The notes: generated by a model not told the origin, from the letters alone. A stretch of DNA of 24,237 bases from Isotricha intestinalis (GCA_023807065.1 JAJJLU010003924.1:1-24237), one strand, 5' to 3'. Positions 1-8,503 are shown, numbered from the stretch's first letter. Translations and numbers: made by a program.

Positions 1-658
1 AGTTATTGCTGCCGCCGTGGAAGCCACAAAAAAATACGGTATCGGTACAGCAGCGGTACGCACAATTATCGGTACAACTTCTTTACATGAAGAACTTGAA
101 AAACGCCTTGCCGAATTTAAAGGAACAGAGGCCTCTTTAGTAATACAATCCGGTTTTACTTCCAACACCGCCGTTTGCCAAAGTTTAATGACAAGCCCGC
201 AAGATGTTTTAATTTCAGATGAACTTAACCACGCTTCAATTATTGACGGTGGCCGTTTAAGTAAAGCAAAGAAACTTATTTATCGCCACAGCGATATGCA
301 GCATTTAAAAGAAATTTTAGATATGCCCGAAGTCAAACAAGCGCGCCGCCGCTTGCTTGTTACCGACGGTGTTTTTAGTATGGACGGCGATATTTGCAAT
401 TTGCCGGAAATAGTAAAACTTTGTGCACCGCGTGATGTTATGGTTATGGTTGATGATGCCCACGCAAGCGGTGTTATCGGTCCACAAGGCCGCGGAACAG
501 TTGCACATTTCGGGCTTAAAGGGAAAGTTGATATTCAAATCGGTACACTTTCAAAAGCATTTGCCGCTATCGGCGGTTATGTAGCCGGTTCTCAAGATTT
601 AAAGGCTTATATGCAGTCAGTTGCACGCCCGTTTAAAATGTTGGAAAAGTTTGCATAA
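1..658 (+). pseudogene. Kbl/BioF-type PLP-dependent acyltransferase, 5' partial and 3' truncated
   Basis: This is the middle of an alpha-oxoamine synthase (glycine C-acetyltransferase, 2-amino-3-ketobutyrate CoA ligase or 8-amino-7-oxononanoate synthase), a cytosolic PLP enzyme that condenses an amino acid with an acyl-CoA. The frame is open from base 2, so the N-terminus lies outside the window; the ATG at 17 is not the true start. Visible family motifs are [33 protein letters not shown] and the PLP-lysine region GTLSKAF followed by GGYVAG. The match to the family holds through ARPF (codon 632-634); after that come only seven foreign codons and a stop at 656-658. Family members run roughly 390-400 residues, so about 125 C-terminal residues are missing. 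The lost part includes the small domain, so activity is unlikely. Which of the three reactions the intact gene served cannot be told. The break coincides with the broken 3' end of the convergent transporter gene. Confidence 0.8.
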
Positions 659-1656
659 GCAATAAACTCATTTAATACAGTCTTTTCACCAACCAATTGG
701 CTTGCGGTGAGAACGTCACTTGCATTAACACCCATAAGCCATGTTAATGGTGAAAATACATAAGCAAAAACTTGTTGCATGGAAAGTGCTTTGGTTAGGA
801 ATAAACCTGTTATCCATTCAAGTGCACCGTTACATAAAGCAATTAAAGCAGTAAAAGCAATTAACATACCTGCCACGTTGATTGCCAAGGAAACACCTGT
901 TGTTGTACCGTTTGAAATGGCTTCCAAAACATTGGCGCTTGGATCTTTATAAGCAATTTTTAAATTCCCGCTTGTAACAGGTTTTTCCGTTTCCGGAACA
1001 AGCAATTTTGAGAACATAACACCGGCAGGGGCACCCATTAAACTTGCGGCAATTAAATGCCCTGCTATACCGGGGACAGTATCTTTAAGCATAGTAACAT
1101 AAGCCATCATTACGCCACCGGCAACTGTTGCCATGCCGCCTGTCATGACGCACATTAATTCAGACTTGGTCATCTTTTCAACATAAGGTTTGATAAGTAA
1201 AGGGGCCTCAGTTTGACCTACGAAAATGTTTGCAGCAGCACTTAAACTTTCAGCACCGGATAATTTGCAAGTTTTGCCGATAATTACAGCAAAAGCATAA
1301 ACTACCCATTGCATGATACCGAGATAATAAAGTAAAGAAATTAAAGCAGAGAAGAAAATAATTGTAGGCAAAACCTGAAAAGCGAAAATATAACCCAGGC
1401 TATCTGATTTAGCCAAATTACCGAACACCATTTCCGCACCGGCTTGTTGGAAGGCTAACACTTTTAAAACGACATCATTAAGCCAATCAAAAACTGTTAT
1501 ACCGACGCTGGTTTTTAAAATCAGTACGGCAAAAATTACTTGTAAGCCAAAGGCCCAAGCAATGGTTTTCCAATTAATAGCCTTTTTGTTTGTACTAAAA
1601 AGAAAAGCAATTAGTGTGAATACAAAGAGGCCCAAAACTGCTGCTATATTTTCCAT
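607..1656 (-). pseudogene. CNT-family (NupC-like) Na+/H+-nucleoside symporter, 3' truncated
   Basis: This is a concentrative nucleoside transporter of the inner membrane. The ATG at 1656 is well supported: AGGAG lies just upstream and a TTGCCA-N17-TAAAAT promoter at 1692-1720. The protein begins with a hydrophobic helix and has multiple membrane segments. The family signature GxKxxxNEFxAY is present as [12 protein letters not shown] (about residues 323-334). It also contains GQTEAPLLIKPY (about 150-165), typical of the nucleoside/cation-binding re-entrant region. Only about 15 residues follow NEFIAY before a stop, whereas NupC-type proteins continue for roughly 60-70 residues with the last transmembrane helices. 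The 3' end overlaps the broken end of the convergent kbl-like gene by about 50 bp. Transport is therefore doubtful unless the truncation is an assembly artefact. Confidence 0.85.
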
Positions 1657-1691
1657 AATATCTCCTATTAATATATTTCCATCATAATTTC

Positions 1692-1720
1692 ATTTTACAA
1701 TTAAAAAACACTTTTGGCAA
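1692..1720 (-). promoter_or_regulatory. Sigma70-type promoter of the CNT transporter gene
   Basis: On the minus strand TTGCCA (1715-1720) is followed by exactly 17 nt and TAAAAT (1692-1697). The predicted transcription start is near 1685, giving a leader of about 29 nt that contains the AGGAG ribosome site. Confidence 0.7.
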
Positions 1721-1735
1721 ATAACTTATTTTCAT

Positions 1736-1764
1736 TTCATAAATACCGACAAATATACTATAAT
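1736..1764 (+). promoter_or_regulatory. Promoter of the metallophosphoesterase gene, apparently leaderless
   Basis: TTCATA (1736-1741), a 17-nt spacer and a perfect TATAAT (1759-1764). The start codon begins 6 nt after the -10 hexamer, so transcription would start at or within the ATG. No Shine-Dalgarno sequence precedes the gene. Confidence 0.6.
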
Positions 1765-1770
1765 ATTTAA

Positions 1771-2511
1771 ATGATATACGCGGTATTATCTGATATACAC
1801 GCAAACTATGAAGCCTTAACTGCGGTTCTAAAAAAAGCAGAAGAACTCGGAGCTGAGGCCTATGTGTTTTGCGGTGATTTGGTCGGCTATGGACCGGACC
1901 CGGAAAGATGCACACAACTTGTCATGAACACCAAACATTTTTTAGGAATAATGGGTAACCACGATTATGCCCTCTTTCATAAAGAAACAAATTCCTGGTT
2001 CAGCGATTATGCAAAAATTTCTTTAAATTATACTTTAAAAAATTTGTCAAAATCTTCTTTGGAATATCTTGAAACTTTGCCTGTTTCTTTCCAGGGTATG
2101 CATTTTGCTGCCGTGCATGGCTCTTTTTTGGATCCGTTTAGAGATTACATCGTAACTGCGGAACAATTTTTAGTAAATTTATCACATTGGAAGGGGCCTG
2201 TATGCTTTGTCGGCCACAGTCATATACCTTTTATTATGAGTTACAAAGAAGGCTATAAACCCAGAATTGAAGTGTTTATGGGTAGAGATGTAACCATAGA
2301 GATGATGCCTAATGTAAGATATATGATTAACCCGGGGTCCATCGGACAACCGAGAGATTTAAATGCACGTGCTTCGTTTGGGCTTATTGATACCAAGAAA
2401 AATACTTTCCGTTTAGTACGGGTTGATTATAATATAGCAGCCGTACAAAAACGTATGAAAAATTGCGGCTTGCCCGAATTTTTATACAACAGGCTCGGGC
2501 AAGGTAAATAA
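1771..2511 (+). CDS. Calcineurin-like metallophosphoesterase (YfcE/MJ0936 type)
   Basis: This is a cytosolic 246-residue binuclear-metal phosphoesterase. The complete motif set is visible: DIH (D8, H10), GDLVGYGPDP (D36), GNHD (N63, H64), VHGSF and GHSH, followed by NPGSIGQPRD, which is characteristic of the YfcE-like phosphodiesterase branch. Its substrate cannot be inferred; family members cleave model phosphodiesters or small phosphorylated molecules. The ATG at 1771 is preceded at 6 nt by TATAAT and has no ribosome-binding site, suggesting a leaderless transcript. The HAD-family gene starts 2 nt after the stop and is almost certainly co-transcribed, giving a two-gene phosphatase operon. 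Confidence 0.92.
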   Translation: MIYAVLSDIHANYEALTAVLKKAEELGAEAYVFCGDLVGYGPDPERCTQLVMNTKHFLGIMGNHDYALFHKETNSWFSDYAKISLNYTLKNLSKSSLEYLETLPVSFQGMHFAAVHGSFLDPFRDYIVTAEQFLVNLSHWKGPVCFVGHSHIPFIMSYKEGYKPRIEVFMGRDVTIEMMPNVRYMINPGSIGQPRDLNARASFGLIDTKKNTFRLVRVDYNIAAVQKRMKNCGLPEFLYNRLGQGK

Positions 2512-2512
2512 A

Positions 2513-3211
2513 ATGATAAATTTGAAAAATATAAAAGTTATAAGTTTTGATGCTGACGATACTTTATGGCAAAATGAAAAATTATTCCGCAAGGCTGAGT
2601 GTGATTTTTGTAAGATAATTTCATCTTACTCCAAAAAAGAAAATGCAATCAAGGCGCTTTGGAATATGGAAGTTAAAAATATTCCTTTATACGGTTACGG
2701 CATTAAAGCTTTTACTTTGGATATGCTGGATGCTGCTTTAAAATTATCAAAAGGAAAACTTACCGCATCTGAAACGAAACAAATAATTAACCTAGGTAAA
2801 AAACTAATTAAAAGCCCGATAGTTTTATTTGAGGGTGCGGAAAAAACTTTAAAAATTTTAAATAAAAAATATAAAATTGTTGTTACAACAAAAGGGGATT
2901 TACTTGAACAGGAAAATAAAATTTACCGTTCAGGCCTTGCAAAATATTTATCTCATATTGAGGTAATGAGTGAAAAAGATAAATTTTCTTATGCCCGCTT
3001 AATCAAAGAATTAAATGTAAAACCGCAAGAATTTTTGATGGTAGGGAACTCTGTGAAATCAGATATTTTACCCGTTTTGGAAATCGGTGCAAATGCTATT
3101 TTTATACCCAGCAAATTTACCTGGTTCTACGAAGACGGAGATGCCGGAAAAATAAAATCCGAAAATTTCCTTAAACTAAAAGAAATTTCCGAGTTAATTA
3201 AAATGTTGTAA
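2513..3211 (+). CDS. HAD-superfamily hydrolase
   Basis: This is a 232-residue cytosolic HAD hydrolase. Motif I is FDADDTLW with the nucleophile D13 and acid/base D15. The motif II threonine is in the VVTTKGD segment, and the motif IV acidic region is MVGNSVKSDI near residues 175-185. The helical insert between motifs I and II fits a C1-cap protein, similar to YjjG-type nucleotidases and phosphoglycolate phosphatases. The specific substrate is unknown. It starts 2 nt after the metallophosphoesterase stop and ends one base from the stop of the convergent ankyrin gene, so the two transcripts must overlap in their 3' untranslated parts. Confidence 0.88.
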   Translation: MINLKNIKVISFDADDTLWQNEKLFRKAECDFCKIISSYSKKENAIKALWNMEVKNIPLYGYGIKAFTLDMLDAALKLSKGKLTASETKQIINLGKKLIKSPIVLFEGAEKTLKILNKKYKIVVTTKGDLLEQENKIYRSGLAKYLSHIEVMSEKDKFSYARLIKELNVKPQEFLMVGNSVKSDILPVLEIGANAIFIPSKFTWFYEDGDAGKIKSENFLKLKEISELIKML

Positions 3212-3212
3212 T

Positions 3213-5066
3213 TTAATCCCCGGAAGTTTGGAGTTTGTTGATTTTGGTTTTAGGTACGCCGTTAGCATACGAATCATTATTATTTAAATCTTTCGGTTGA
3301 AAACCATTACCGGAAGTAGCCTGGTTTTGAGTTTGTGTCATTTGCTGGGCTTTAGTTATATTTGCAATTTGGTCTTCCGGAACACCCATCTTCTTTAATT
3401 GTTCGGGACTCATTGAAGATAAATTATTCAAATCCGTTCCTGCCGGCAAAGCACCGGCGGGAATCATCTTTGAAATATCGTTCATATTCATACCGGCAGG
3501 CATTTCTACATTTGAAGGTATATTTTGCATTTGCTGTGTCTTGGATCCGCCTTGTGCAGTTGCGGCACCCATAGTTTGCATTTGTTTAACCATTGCCGAC
3601 ATATCACCGCCTGCTTGCCCCCCTTGGGCATGACCTTGAGCAGCCCCCATCATTGACATCACAGCGGACATATCCATCCCGCCAGGCATTTGGGGCATTT
3701 CCGCTTCATTAGACGCGGATTGCAAAGTGTTTATTTGTGTCTTAGTAGGTTGAGTATTCGTTTGAGTATTGGAAACCGGTAATTGATTTTGTTGGGTTCT
3801 TCTTTGAACCGGTGCTTGAACCGGTGTTTGAACCGCTTGTTGTTGAACAACGGTTTGAGGTTGCTGCATTTGTTGTTGTGCTACCTGCTGATTTTGTTGC
3901 ACTTGATTTTTGATACCGGAAACAACAGCATTATTCACATACTGACCGGTGCCGGTATTTTGTACAGGAACAGTTTTAGTTGCAACGGCTGTTTGCTGTT
4001 GATTTACTTTAGGTAAAATAATATTACCTTTACTGTCCCTAGGTAAATTCTTATAAGCGATAAAATCTTCTATCATTTTAACTGTTTTCTTATGCCCTAA
4101 AGCCCGTGCCATTTGCAAAGCGGTTTGACCACGGCGGGTCTTTTTCTGATAATTTGCACCACGCATTAAAAGATCATGAACTAAATTGGCATTACCATGA
4201 TAAGCCGCCCAGAAAAGTGCATTTTGGCCATAAATATTACTGGTGTTAATTTTTGAACCATTAGCTATTAAATATTCCGCTATATCCCAATATTTACCTT
4301 TCACCGCATATAATAGCGGATTCATTCCATGTTTATTTTTAGTATTAACATTTGCTCTATAAGAAATAAGTTCCTTAACACTGTCAAAATCACCGTTCGC
4401 AGATGAAATTATTAACGGAGTATTATTATCGGCATCTGTTACATTCGGGGAAATACCGCCCGAAAGCATTAAAGCAACACCTACGGGGTTCTTTCTAAAA
4501 GCATATAAAAGTAAATTTTCTTTGCTTATTCCGTTAGTTGCACCGCTTGATAATAAAAGTGTCGCAAGCCTTTCATTTTTTAAATTAATGGCAAGCCCCA
4601 AAGGTGTTAACCCCTGATTTGTTGCCATATTAGGATTTGCACCGGCATTTAATAAAACGGAAATTGTTTCAATATTTTGATTTTTTATAGCTTTGATTAA
4701 AGCTGTTTCCGAAGTATTTAAATCTGCTTTATTAGGATCAGCACCTTTTTGTATTAAATCATTGACAATATCCGTGTAATCCTTTTCTGCCGCTAATACT
4801 ATAAGTGGTGTTCCTTTAGAAGACGGGATATTCGGATCAGGCAATTCCATTTTTATTTTAGATGAGGCATCATCGATATCTTCTTCTTCAATTTTTTTAC
4901 TTATTTCATCAATAATTGCAACCGGGGTTACAAGTTTTAGATTAGACAAATTGACATTAGTTTTCGGCGCTTCGTTGCGTGCTGTATTGATTGTGTACAT
5001 AATGAGCAACACAATCGGAGAAATTAAAAACACCCCTAAAAAAAATGTTTTTATACTTTTAAACAT
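3213..5066 (-). CDS. Membrane-anchored ankyrin-repeat protein with Gln/Met-rich tail
   Basis: A 617-residue protein. Residues 7-27 form one uncleaved-looking transmembrane helix. Residues about 85-338 hold roughly eight ankyrin-type repeats, seen as recurring TPL/TAL, LLLxxGAxPN and similar turns, for example ALIKAIKNQN and LLNAGANPN. Residues about 355-455 are a Gln/Thr/Pro-rich low-complexity linker. Residues about 455-580 are rich in Met, Gly and Gln (MPGGMDMSAVMSMMG and similar), with a short SPEQLKKMGVPEDQI segment. With no signal peptidase site evident, the repeats should face the periplasm if the helix is N-in. An AGGGG ribosome site precedes the ATG at 5066. The gene starts 14 nt after the rnc stop, so it is the last gene of the lipid/rRNA operon. 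Ankyrin domains bind proteins; the partner is unknown. Confidence 0.85.
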   Translation of the reverse strand: MFKSIKTFFLGVFLISPIVLLIMYTINTARNEAPKTNVNLSNLKLVTPVAIIDEISKKIEEEDIDDASSKIKMELPDPNIPSSKGTPLIVLAAEKDYTDIVNDLIQKGADPNKADLNTSETALIKAIKNQNIETISVLLNAGANPNMATNQGLTPLGLAINLKNERLATLLLSSGATNGISKENLLLYAFRKNPVGVALMLSGGISPNVTDADNNTPLIISSANGDFDSVKELISYRANVNTKNKHGMNPLLYAVKGKYWDIAEYLIANGSKINTSNIYGQNALFWAAYHGNANLVHDLLMRGANYQKKTRRGQTALQMARALGHKKTVKMIEDFIAYKNLPRDSKGNIILPKVNQQQTAVATKTVPVQNTGTGQYVNNAVVSGIKNQVQQNQQVAQQQMQQPQTVVQQQAVQTPVQAPVQRRTQQNQLPVSNTQTNTQPTKTQINTLQSASNEAEMPQMPGGMDMSAVMSMMGAAQGHAQGGQAGGDMSAMVKQMQTMGAATAQGGSKTQQMQNIPSNVEMPAGMNMNDISKMIPAGALPAGTDLNNLSSMSPEQLKKMGVPEDQIANITKAQQMTQTQNQATSGNGFQPKDLNNNDSYANGVPKTKINKLQTSGD

Positions 5067-5080
5067 CGGAACCCCTATTT

Positions 5081-5740
5081 TTATTTATTAAAAAATTTCA
5101 AACCTTCTTTTGCTGCTTCTTGTTCGGCAGTTTTTTTATTATTCCCTTTACCCCTGCCGATTTCTTGCCCGTTAACCATAACCGCTACGGTAAAAACCTG
5201 ATCATGTTGCGGGCCTACTTTTGAAACTACCGTATATTCCGGTATTGGTTTTTTACGATGTTGTAAATATTCCTGCAATGTGCTTTTATAATCACGCGGA
5301 TCTATTTCAATCTTTTGAGTTTGCAACCAATCTTTTATAAAGACAGCCGCTGCATCAAATCCGCCATCTAAATAAATAGCACCTATTATAGCTTCCATAG
5401 CATTTGATAAAATGCTTTGTCTGTCACGCCCACCTGTTGCAATTTCCCCGGCGCCGAGTAACATATATTTGCCGACATTCAAGCCGGCCGCCCAAACATA
5501 TAGGTTGCGTCTGGATACTAAATTTGCTTTTATCTTAGAAAGCACCCCCTCCTCTTTTGTATCAAGTTTACGGTATAGGTAGGCTGCAACAACAAGCCCC
5601 AAAACACTATCCCCTAAAAATTCAAGCCGCTCATTATGATGAGCACCATTGCAATGATACGAACGATGAGTGAGTGCTTCCTTTAAAATATTCTTATCTT
5701 TAAAGGTGTAAGAAAGGACCTTTTCAAGCTCTTCTTGCAC
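5081..5740 (-). CDS. rnc: Ribonuclease III
   Basis: Cytosolic double-strand-specific endoribonuclease that processes rRNA precursors and structured RNAs. The 219 residues show the signature NERLEFLGDSVL with catalytic-site E40 and D44, the second active-site segment SNAMEAIIGAIYLDGG (E116, with N113 where the E. coli enzyme has Asp, a substitution I believe is common in the family). A C-terminal double-stranded-RNA-binding domain runs from about 150 to 219 (STLQEYLQ to AAKEGLKFF). The start is GTG at 5738-5740, three bases after the acpP stop, which implies translational coupling; there is no strong Shine-Dalgarno. acpP-rnc adjacency is a common bacterial arrangement. Confidence 0.96.
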   Translation of the reverse strand: MQEELEKVLSYTFKDKNILKEALTHRSYHCNGAHHNERLEFLGDSVLGLVVAAYLYRKLDTKEEGVLSKIKANLVSRRNLYVWAAGLNVGKYMLLGAGEIATGGRDRQSILSNAMEAIIGAIYLDGGFDAAAVFIKDWLQTQKIEIDPRDYKSTLQEYLQHRKKPIPEYTVVSKVGPQHDQVFTVAVMVNGQEIGRGKGNNKKTAEQEAAKEGLKFFNK

Positions 5741-5743
5741 TAC

Positions 5744-5986
5744 TTATTTGACTTTCGCTTTGATGTGTTCAATAGCTTCGCCGACGGTTTTGATTTTTTC
5801 AGCTTGTTCATCGGGAATTTCGACATCAAATTCTTCTTCCAAAGCCATAATAAGTTCAACGGTGTCAAGGGAGTCTGCCCCTAAATCGTTAACGAATTGG
5901 GCTTCGGGTTTAACTTGTTCCGGTTCAACACGAAGTTGTTCAACGATGATATTTTTTACTCTTTCTTCTACTGATTTTGCGTCCAT
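5744..5986 (-). CDS. acpP: Acyl carrier protein
   Basis: Small acidic carrier that holds growing acyl chains on 4'-phosphopantetheine for type II fatty acid synthesis. The phosphopantetheine site is the serine of [10 protein letters not shown] (S39 with the start chosen here). I chose the ATG at 5986 (80 residues), not the in-frame ATG at 5998, because the sequence between them contains GGAGG at ideal spacing for the downstream ATG, while the upstream ATG has no site. The gene lies 18 nt after fabG and 3 nt before rnc, inside the lipid operon. Confidence 0.96.
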   Translation of the reverse strand: MDAKSVEERVKNIIVEQLRVEPEQVKPEAQFVNDLGADSLDTVELIMALEEEFDVEIPDEQAEKIKTVGEAIEHIKAKVK

Positions 5987-6004
5987 ATTTTCCTCCATAG
6001 AAAA

Positions 6005-6757
6005 CTATATATATAGTCCGCCGTTAACGGCCAAAATTTGGCCTGTTATGTAGCCGGCACGGTTATTGTCGGCCAGAAATAACGCCGCTTGGGCGATATC
6101 TTGAACTTCTGCAAATCTGTTTAAGGGTATCATTTTTAAAGCACCGTCCTGCACTTCCTGCGGAAGTTTTGCCGTCATATCGGTCTTAACAAAACCGGGC
6201 GCTATTGCGTTTACCCTTATATTTCTTGAAGCAAGTTCTTTTGCCGCACTTTTTGTAAGGCCTATCAAACCTGCTTTTGAAGCACTGTAATTTATTTGCC
6301 CCGCATTTCCGCTTTGCCCAACCACAGAAGACATATTTATTATTGCTCCTTTTCTTGCCTTCATCATGGGGCGGGCAACTTCTTTGAGCATCAAAAATGA
6401 CCCTTTTAAATTTATATCAATCACTTTATCAAAATCTTCGTCTTTCATTCTTATAAGCAAATTGTCGCGTGTAACACCGGCGTTATTTATTAAGACATCT
6501 ATTTGCTTAAAGGTTTCTAAAGTTTTATTTACTAAAGCGGCACAATCTTCTTGTTTTGAAACATCTGCTTTTACTGCCAAGATTTTGCTTGCCTCACAAG
6601 ATTTTAATAAATATTCTTTTGCTTTGGCAATACTTTCATCGCTTGTAGCACAAAAAGCGACATTGGCACCTTCTTTCAAAAACGCTTCCGTTAAGGCTAA
6701 TCCTATACCGCGGGCCCCACCCGTAATTAAAACAGTCTGACCGCTGAAAGCCGGCAT
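6005..6757 (-). CDS. fabG: 3-oxoacyl-[acyl-carrier-protein] reductase
   Basis: NADPH-dependent short-chain dehydrogenase/reductase that performs the first reduction of fatty acid elongation. Seen in the 250 residues: nucleotide-binding TGGARGIG (12-19), NNAG (91-94), and the catalytic Ser144, Tyr157 and Lys161 in SSVVGQSGNAGQINYSASK. The C-terminal VNGGLYI is typical. The start is ATG 6757: it follows GGAGG and sits 1 nt after the plsX stop. A longer frame to 6802 only adds plsX-overlapping residues. Product acyl groups are carried by the ACP encoded next. Confidence 0.96.
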   Translation of the reverse strand: MPAFSGQTVLITGGARGIGLALTEAFLKEGANVAFCATSDESIAKAKEYLLKSCEASKILAVKADVSKQEDCAALVNKTLETFKQIDVLINNAGVTRDNLLIRMKDEDFDKVIDINLKGSFLMLKEVARPMMKARKGAIINMSSVVGQSGNAGQINYSASKAGLIGLTKSAAKELASRNIRVNAIAPGFVKTDMTAKLPQEVQDGALKMIPLNRFAEVQDIAQAALFLADNNRAGYITGQILAVNGGLYI

Positions 6758-6758
6758 A

Positions 6759-7778
6759 TTATTTACCCTCCGCTTCATCGAAAATTGCTTTATTTGCGGC
6801 AATGGCTTGCTCCATGGCCTTTAGGGCTTTACTTTCTACGGTTTTAATACCGGCTTTTATAGCACAATATATAGCCTTTTCATTTGATTTACCGTGGCTG
6901 ATAATGACATTACCGTTAACACCCAATAAAGGTGCACCGCCGAAAGTATCGGGATCTGTAACTTCTTTAACTTTCATTAAGGCAGGTTTAGCAAGTAACA
7001 TGCCAAGCATAGCCAAAGGTTTACCTTTTAAACTTGACTTTATCATTTTGAAAAGCGATTTAGCAAGACCTTCGGAAGTTTTTAAAACGATATTACCGAC
7101 AAAACCATCACAAACAACGATATCTATCATACCGCTATGTATATCGCGTCCTTCAATATTACCGTAATAGTTTAAACCTAATTTGCGAATATGTTTTGAG
7201 GTTTCTTTAATAAGTAAATTGCCTTTACCTTCTTCTTCGCCGATAGATAAAAGCCCTACCGTTGCATTTGGTTTGCCGTATATATACTTATAATACATGC
7301 TGCCAAGTACACCGAATTGCAAAAGATTTACTGCCGTACAATCTGCATTAGCACCGGCATCAACTATCAAAGCAAAACCGGTTTGTGTCGGCATCGGGCT
7401 TGCAATAGCAGGCCTGCTGACACCTTTAATACGGCCAAGGCCAAATAATGCTGCAACCATTGTCGCTCCGGAATTACCGGCTGAAATCATAACATCAGCT
7501 TTGCCTTCTTTAACAAGTTTGGCACAAACAACAATGCTGGCATTTTTCTTTCTGCGATATTCCAAAGCCGGGGAGGCTTCCATATCAATCATTTCCGGTG
7601 CATGAACGACGGTAATTTTGGCCGGATCATAAGAATTATGTTTTAATTCTTCGTTAATTTTAACTTCATCACCGACCAAAATAACTTCGCAACCAAAATC
7701 CTGGGTGGCCTTAATGGCACCTAGGATATTTGGTTTAACACCGTAGTCGCCCCCAAGGGCGTCAAGGGCTATTTTCAT
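6759..7778 (-). CDS. plsX: Phosphate acyltransferase PlsX
   Basis: Makes acyl-phosphate from acyl-ACP, the acyl donor used by PlsY for glycerol-3-phosphate acylation in phospholipid synthesis. It is a peripheral or cytosolic protein. The 339-residue length is normal. The N-terminal MKIALDALGGDYG, the SAGNSGA segment, DAGANADC and FVGNIVLKTSEG are all characteristic of the family. The start lies 6 nt after the rpmF stop, with no strong ribosome site, so translation is probably coupled. Between plsX and fabG many bacteria have fabH and fabD; both are absent here. Confidence 0.96.
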   Translation of the reverse strand: MKIALDALGGDYGVKPNILGAIKATQDFGCEVILVGDEVKINEELKHNSYDPAKITVVHAPEMIDMEASPALEYRRKKNASIVVCAKLVKEGKADVMISAGNSGATMVAALFGLGRIKGVSRPAIASPMPTQTGFALIVDAGANADCTAVNLLQFGVLGSMYYKYIYGKPNATVGLLSIGEEEGKGNLLIKETSKHIRKLGLNYYGNIEGRDIHSGMIDIVVCDGFVGNIVLKTSEGLAKSLFKMIKSSLKGKPLAMLGMLLAKPALMKVKEVTDPDTFGGAPLLGVNGNVIISHGKSNEKAIYCAIKAGIKTVESKALKAMEQAIAANKAIFDEAEGK

Positions 7779-7784
7779 AAGAAT

Positions 7785-7997
7785 TTATTTCGCTTCTGGC
7801 GCTTTCTTTTCTTTTTTGACTTTGACTTCTGCTACTAATTTACCGCCGTAAAAACCACATGCTTTGCACACATTATGGGGCAAAACAGGTGCACCGCAAT
7901 TTGAGCAGGTAACTGTTTGCACAGTAGTCAATTTTGAATTAGCAGACCTTCTAAGGTCTCTTCTTGATCTAGTATGCTTTCTCTTTGGATTAGGCAT
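7785..7997 (-). CDS. rpmF: 50S ribosomal protein L32, zinc-binding form
   Basis: A 70-residue ribosomal protein of the large subunit. The N-terminus MPNPKRKHTRSRRDLRR is typical L32. The protein has CSNC and CKAC pairs that form the zinc ribbon, so it is the C+ paralogue type. The basic C-terminal tail is slightly longer than usual. GAGGAAA precedes the ATG. It is positioned between the DUF177 gene and plsX, the widespread yceD-rpmF-plsX order. Confidence 0.97.
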   Translation of the reverse strand: MPNPKRKHTRSRRDLRRSANSKLTTVQTVTCSNCGAPVLPHNVCKACGFYGGKLVAEVKVKKEKKAPEAK

Positions 7998-8014
7998 TTT
8001 ATTTCCTCACTTTA

Positions 8015-8503
8015 CTACTTACTTTTAAATTTATCTTTCAAACAGGCAAAAGGGGAAAACTTTTCCTCCTTACATTTACATTGGCCCTCATTTAAGTTTG
8101 TACCGCATATAGGGCACAAACCTTTACAATCTTTAGAGCACAAATCCTGTATCCCCACAACAAGGGGGAGTGTTTGCCTAGTTATATACATTATATCAAT
8201 TATTTTATCTCTCTTGCTAGTCAGGGCATTGATTTCTTCTTTAAAACTCTTTTCAAAACGCCTGAGGCAACGGGAACAAGGTACTTCCAAAATACCGGAA
8301 ACTTCCCCTTTAATTAAGATATCTTTTGAAAGTACGGACATCTTTAACTTAAGGGCAATCTTCTTAAGTTTTTCTTCTTCCGGGAAGATATCTGCAAAAT
8401 CCTTGACATCTGCCAAAAAAGACCCCTCAAAGCCTTTCAAGGCAATAATATCTTCCATTTTGAAACGAAGATTTTTAGGTATTTCAAATTCCTTATAATC
8501 CAT
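8015..8503 (-). CDS. DUF177/YceD-family protein
   Basis: A 162-residue protein of the family found immediately before rpmF in most bacteria and implicated in 23S rRNA metabolism or ribosome assembly in E. coli and plants. The seen signature is the CSRCLRRFE motif at mid-protein and a C-terminal cluster, CSKDCKGLCPICGTNLNEG followed by CKC, likely to bind metal. It is the first gene of the lipid/ribosome operon. The ATG at 8503 follows an extended -10 by 6 nt without a Shine-Dalgarno, so the operon may be leaderless at its 5' end. Confidence 0.9.
   Translation of the reverse strand: MDYKEFEIPKNLRFKMEDIIALKGFEGSFLADVKDFADIFPEEEKLKKIALKLKMSVLSKDILIKGEVSGILEVPCSRCLRRFEKSFKEEINALTSKRDKIIDIMYITRQTLPLVVGIQDLCSKDCKGLCPICGTNLNEGQCKCKEEKFSPFACLKDKFKSK

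Noticed and set aside
607..1656. A functional kbl-CNT fusion or overlapping gene pair
   Set aside because: The genes are convergent and each loses conserved C-terminal sequence at the same point, so damage or chimerism is the simpler reading.
5744..5998. Longer ACP starting at 5998
   Set aside because: The extra four codons contain the GGAGG that serves the ATG at 5986; the upstream ATG has no ribosome site.
6005..6802. Longer FabG starting at 6802
   Set aside because: The extension lies inside the plsX 3' end; the GGAGG-preceded ATG at 6757 begins the normal family N-terminus.
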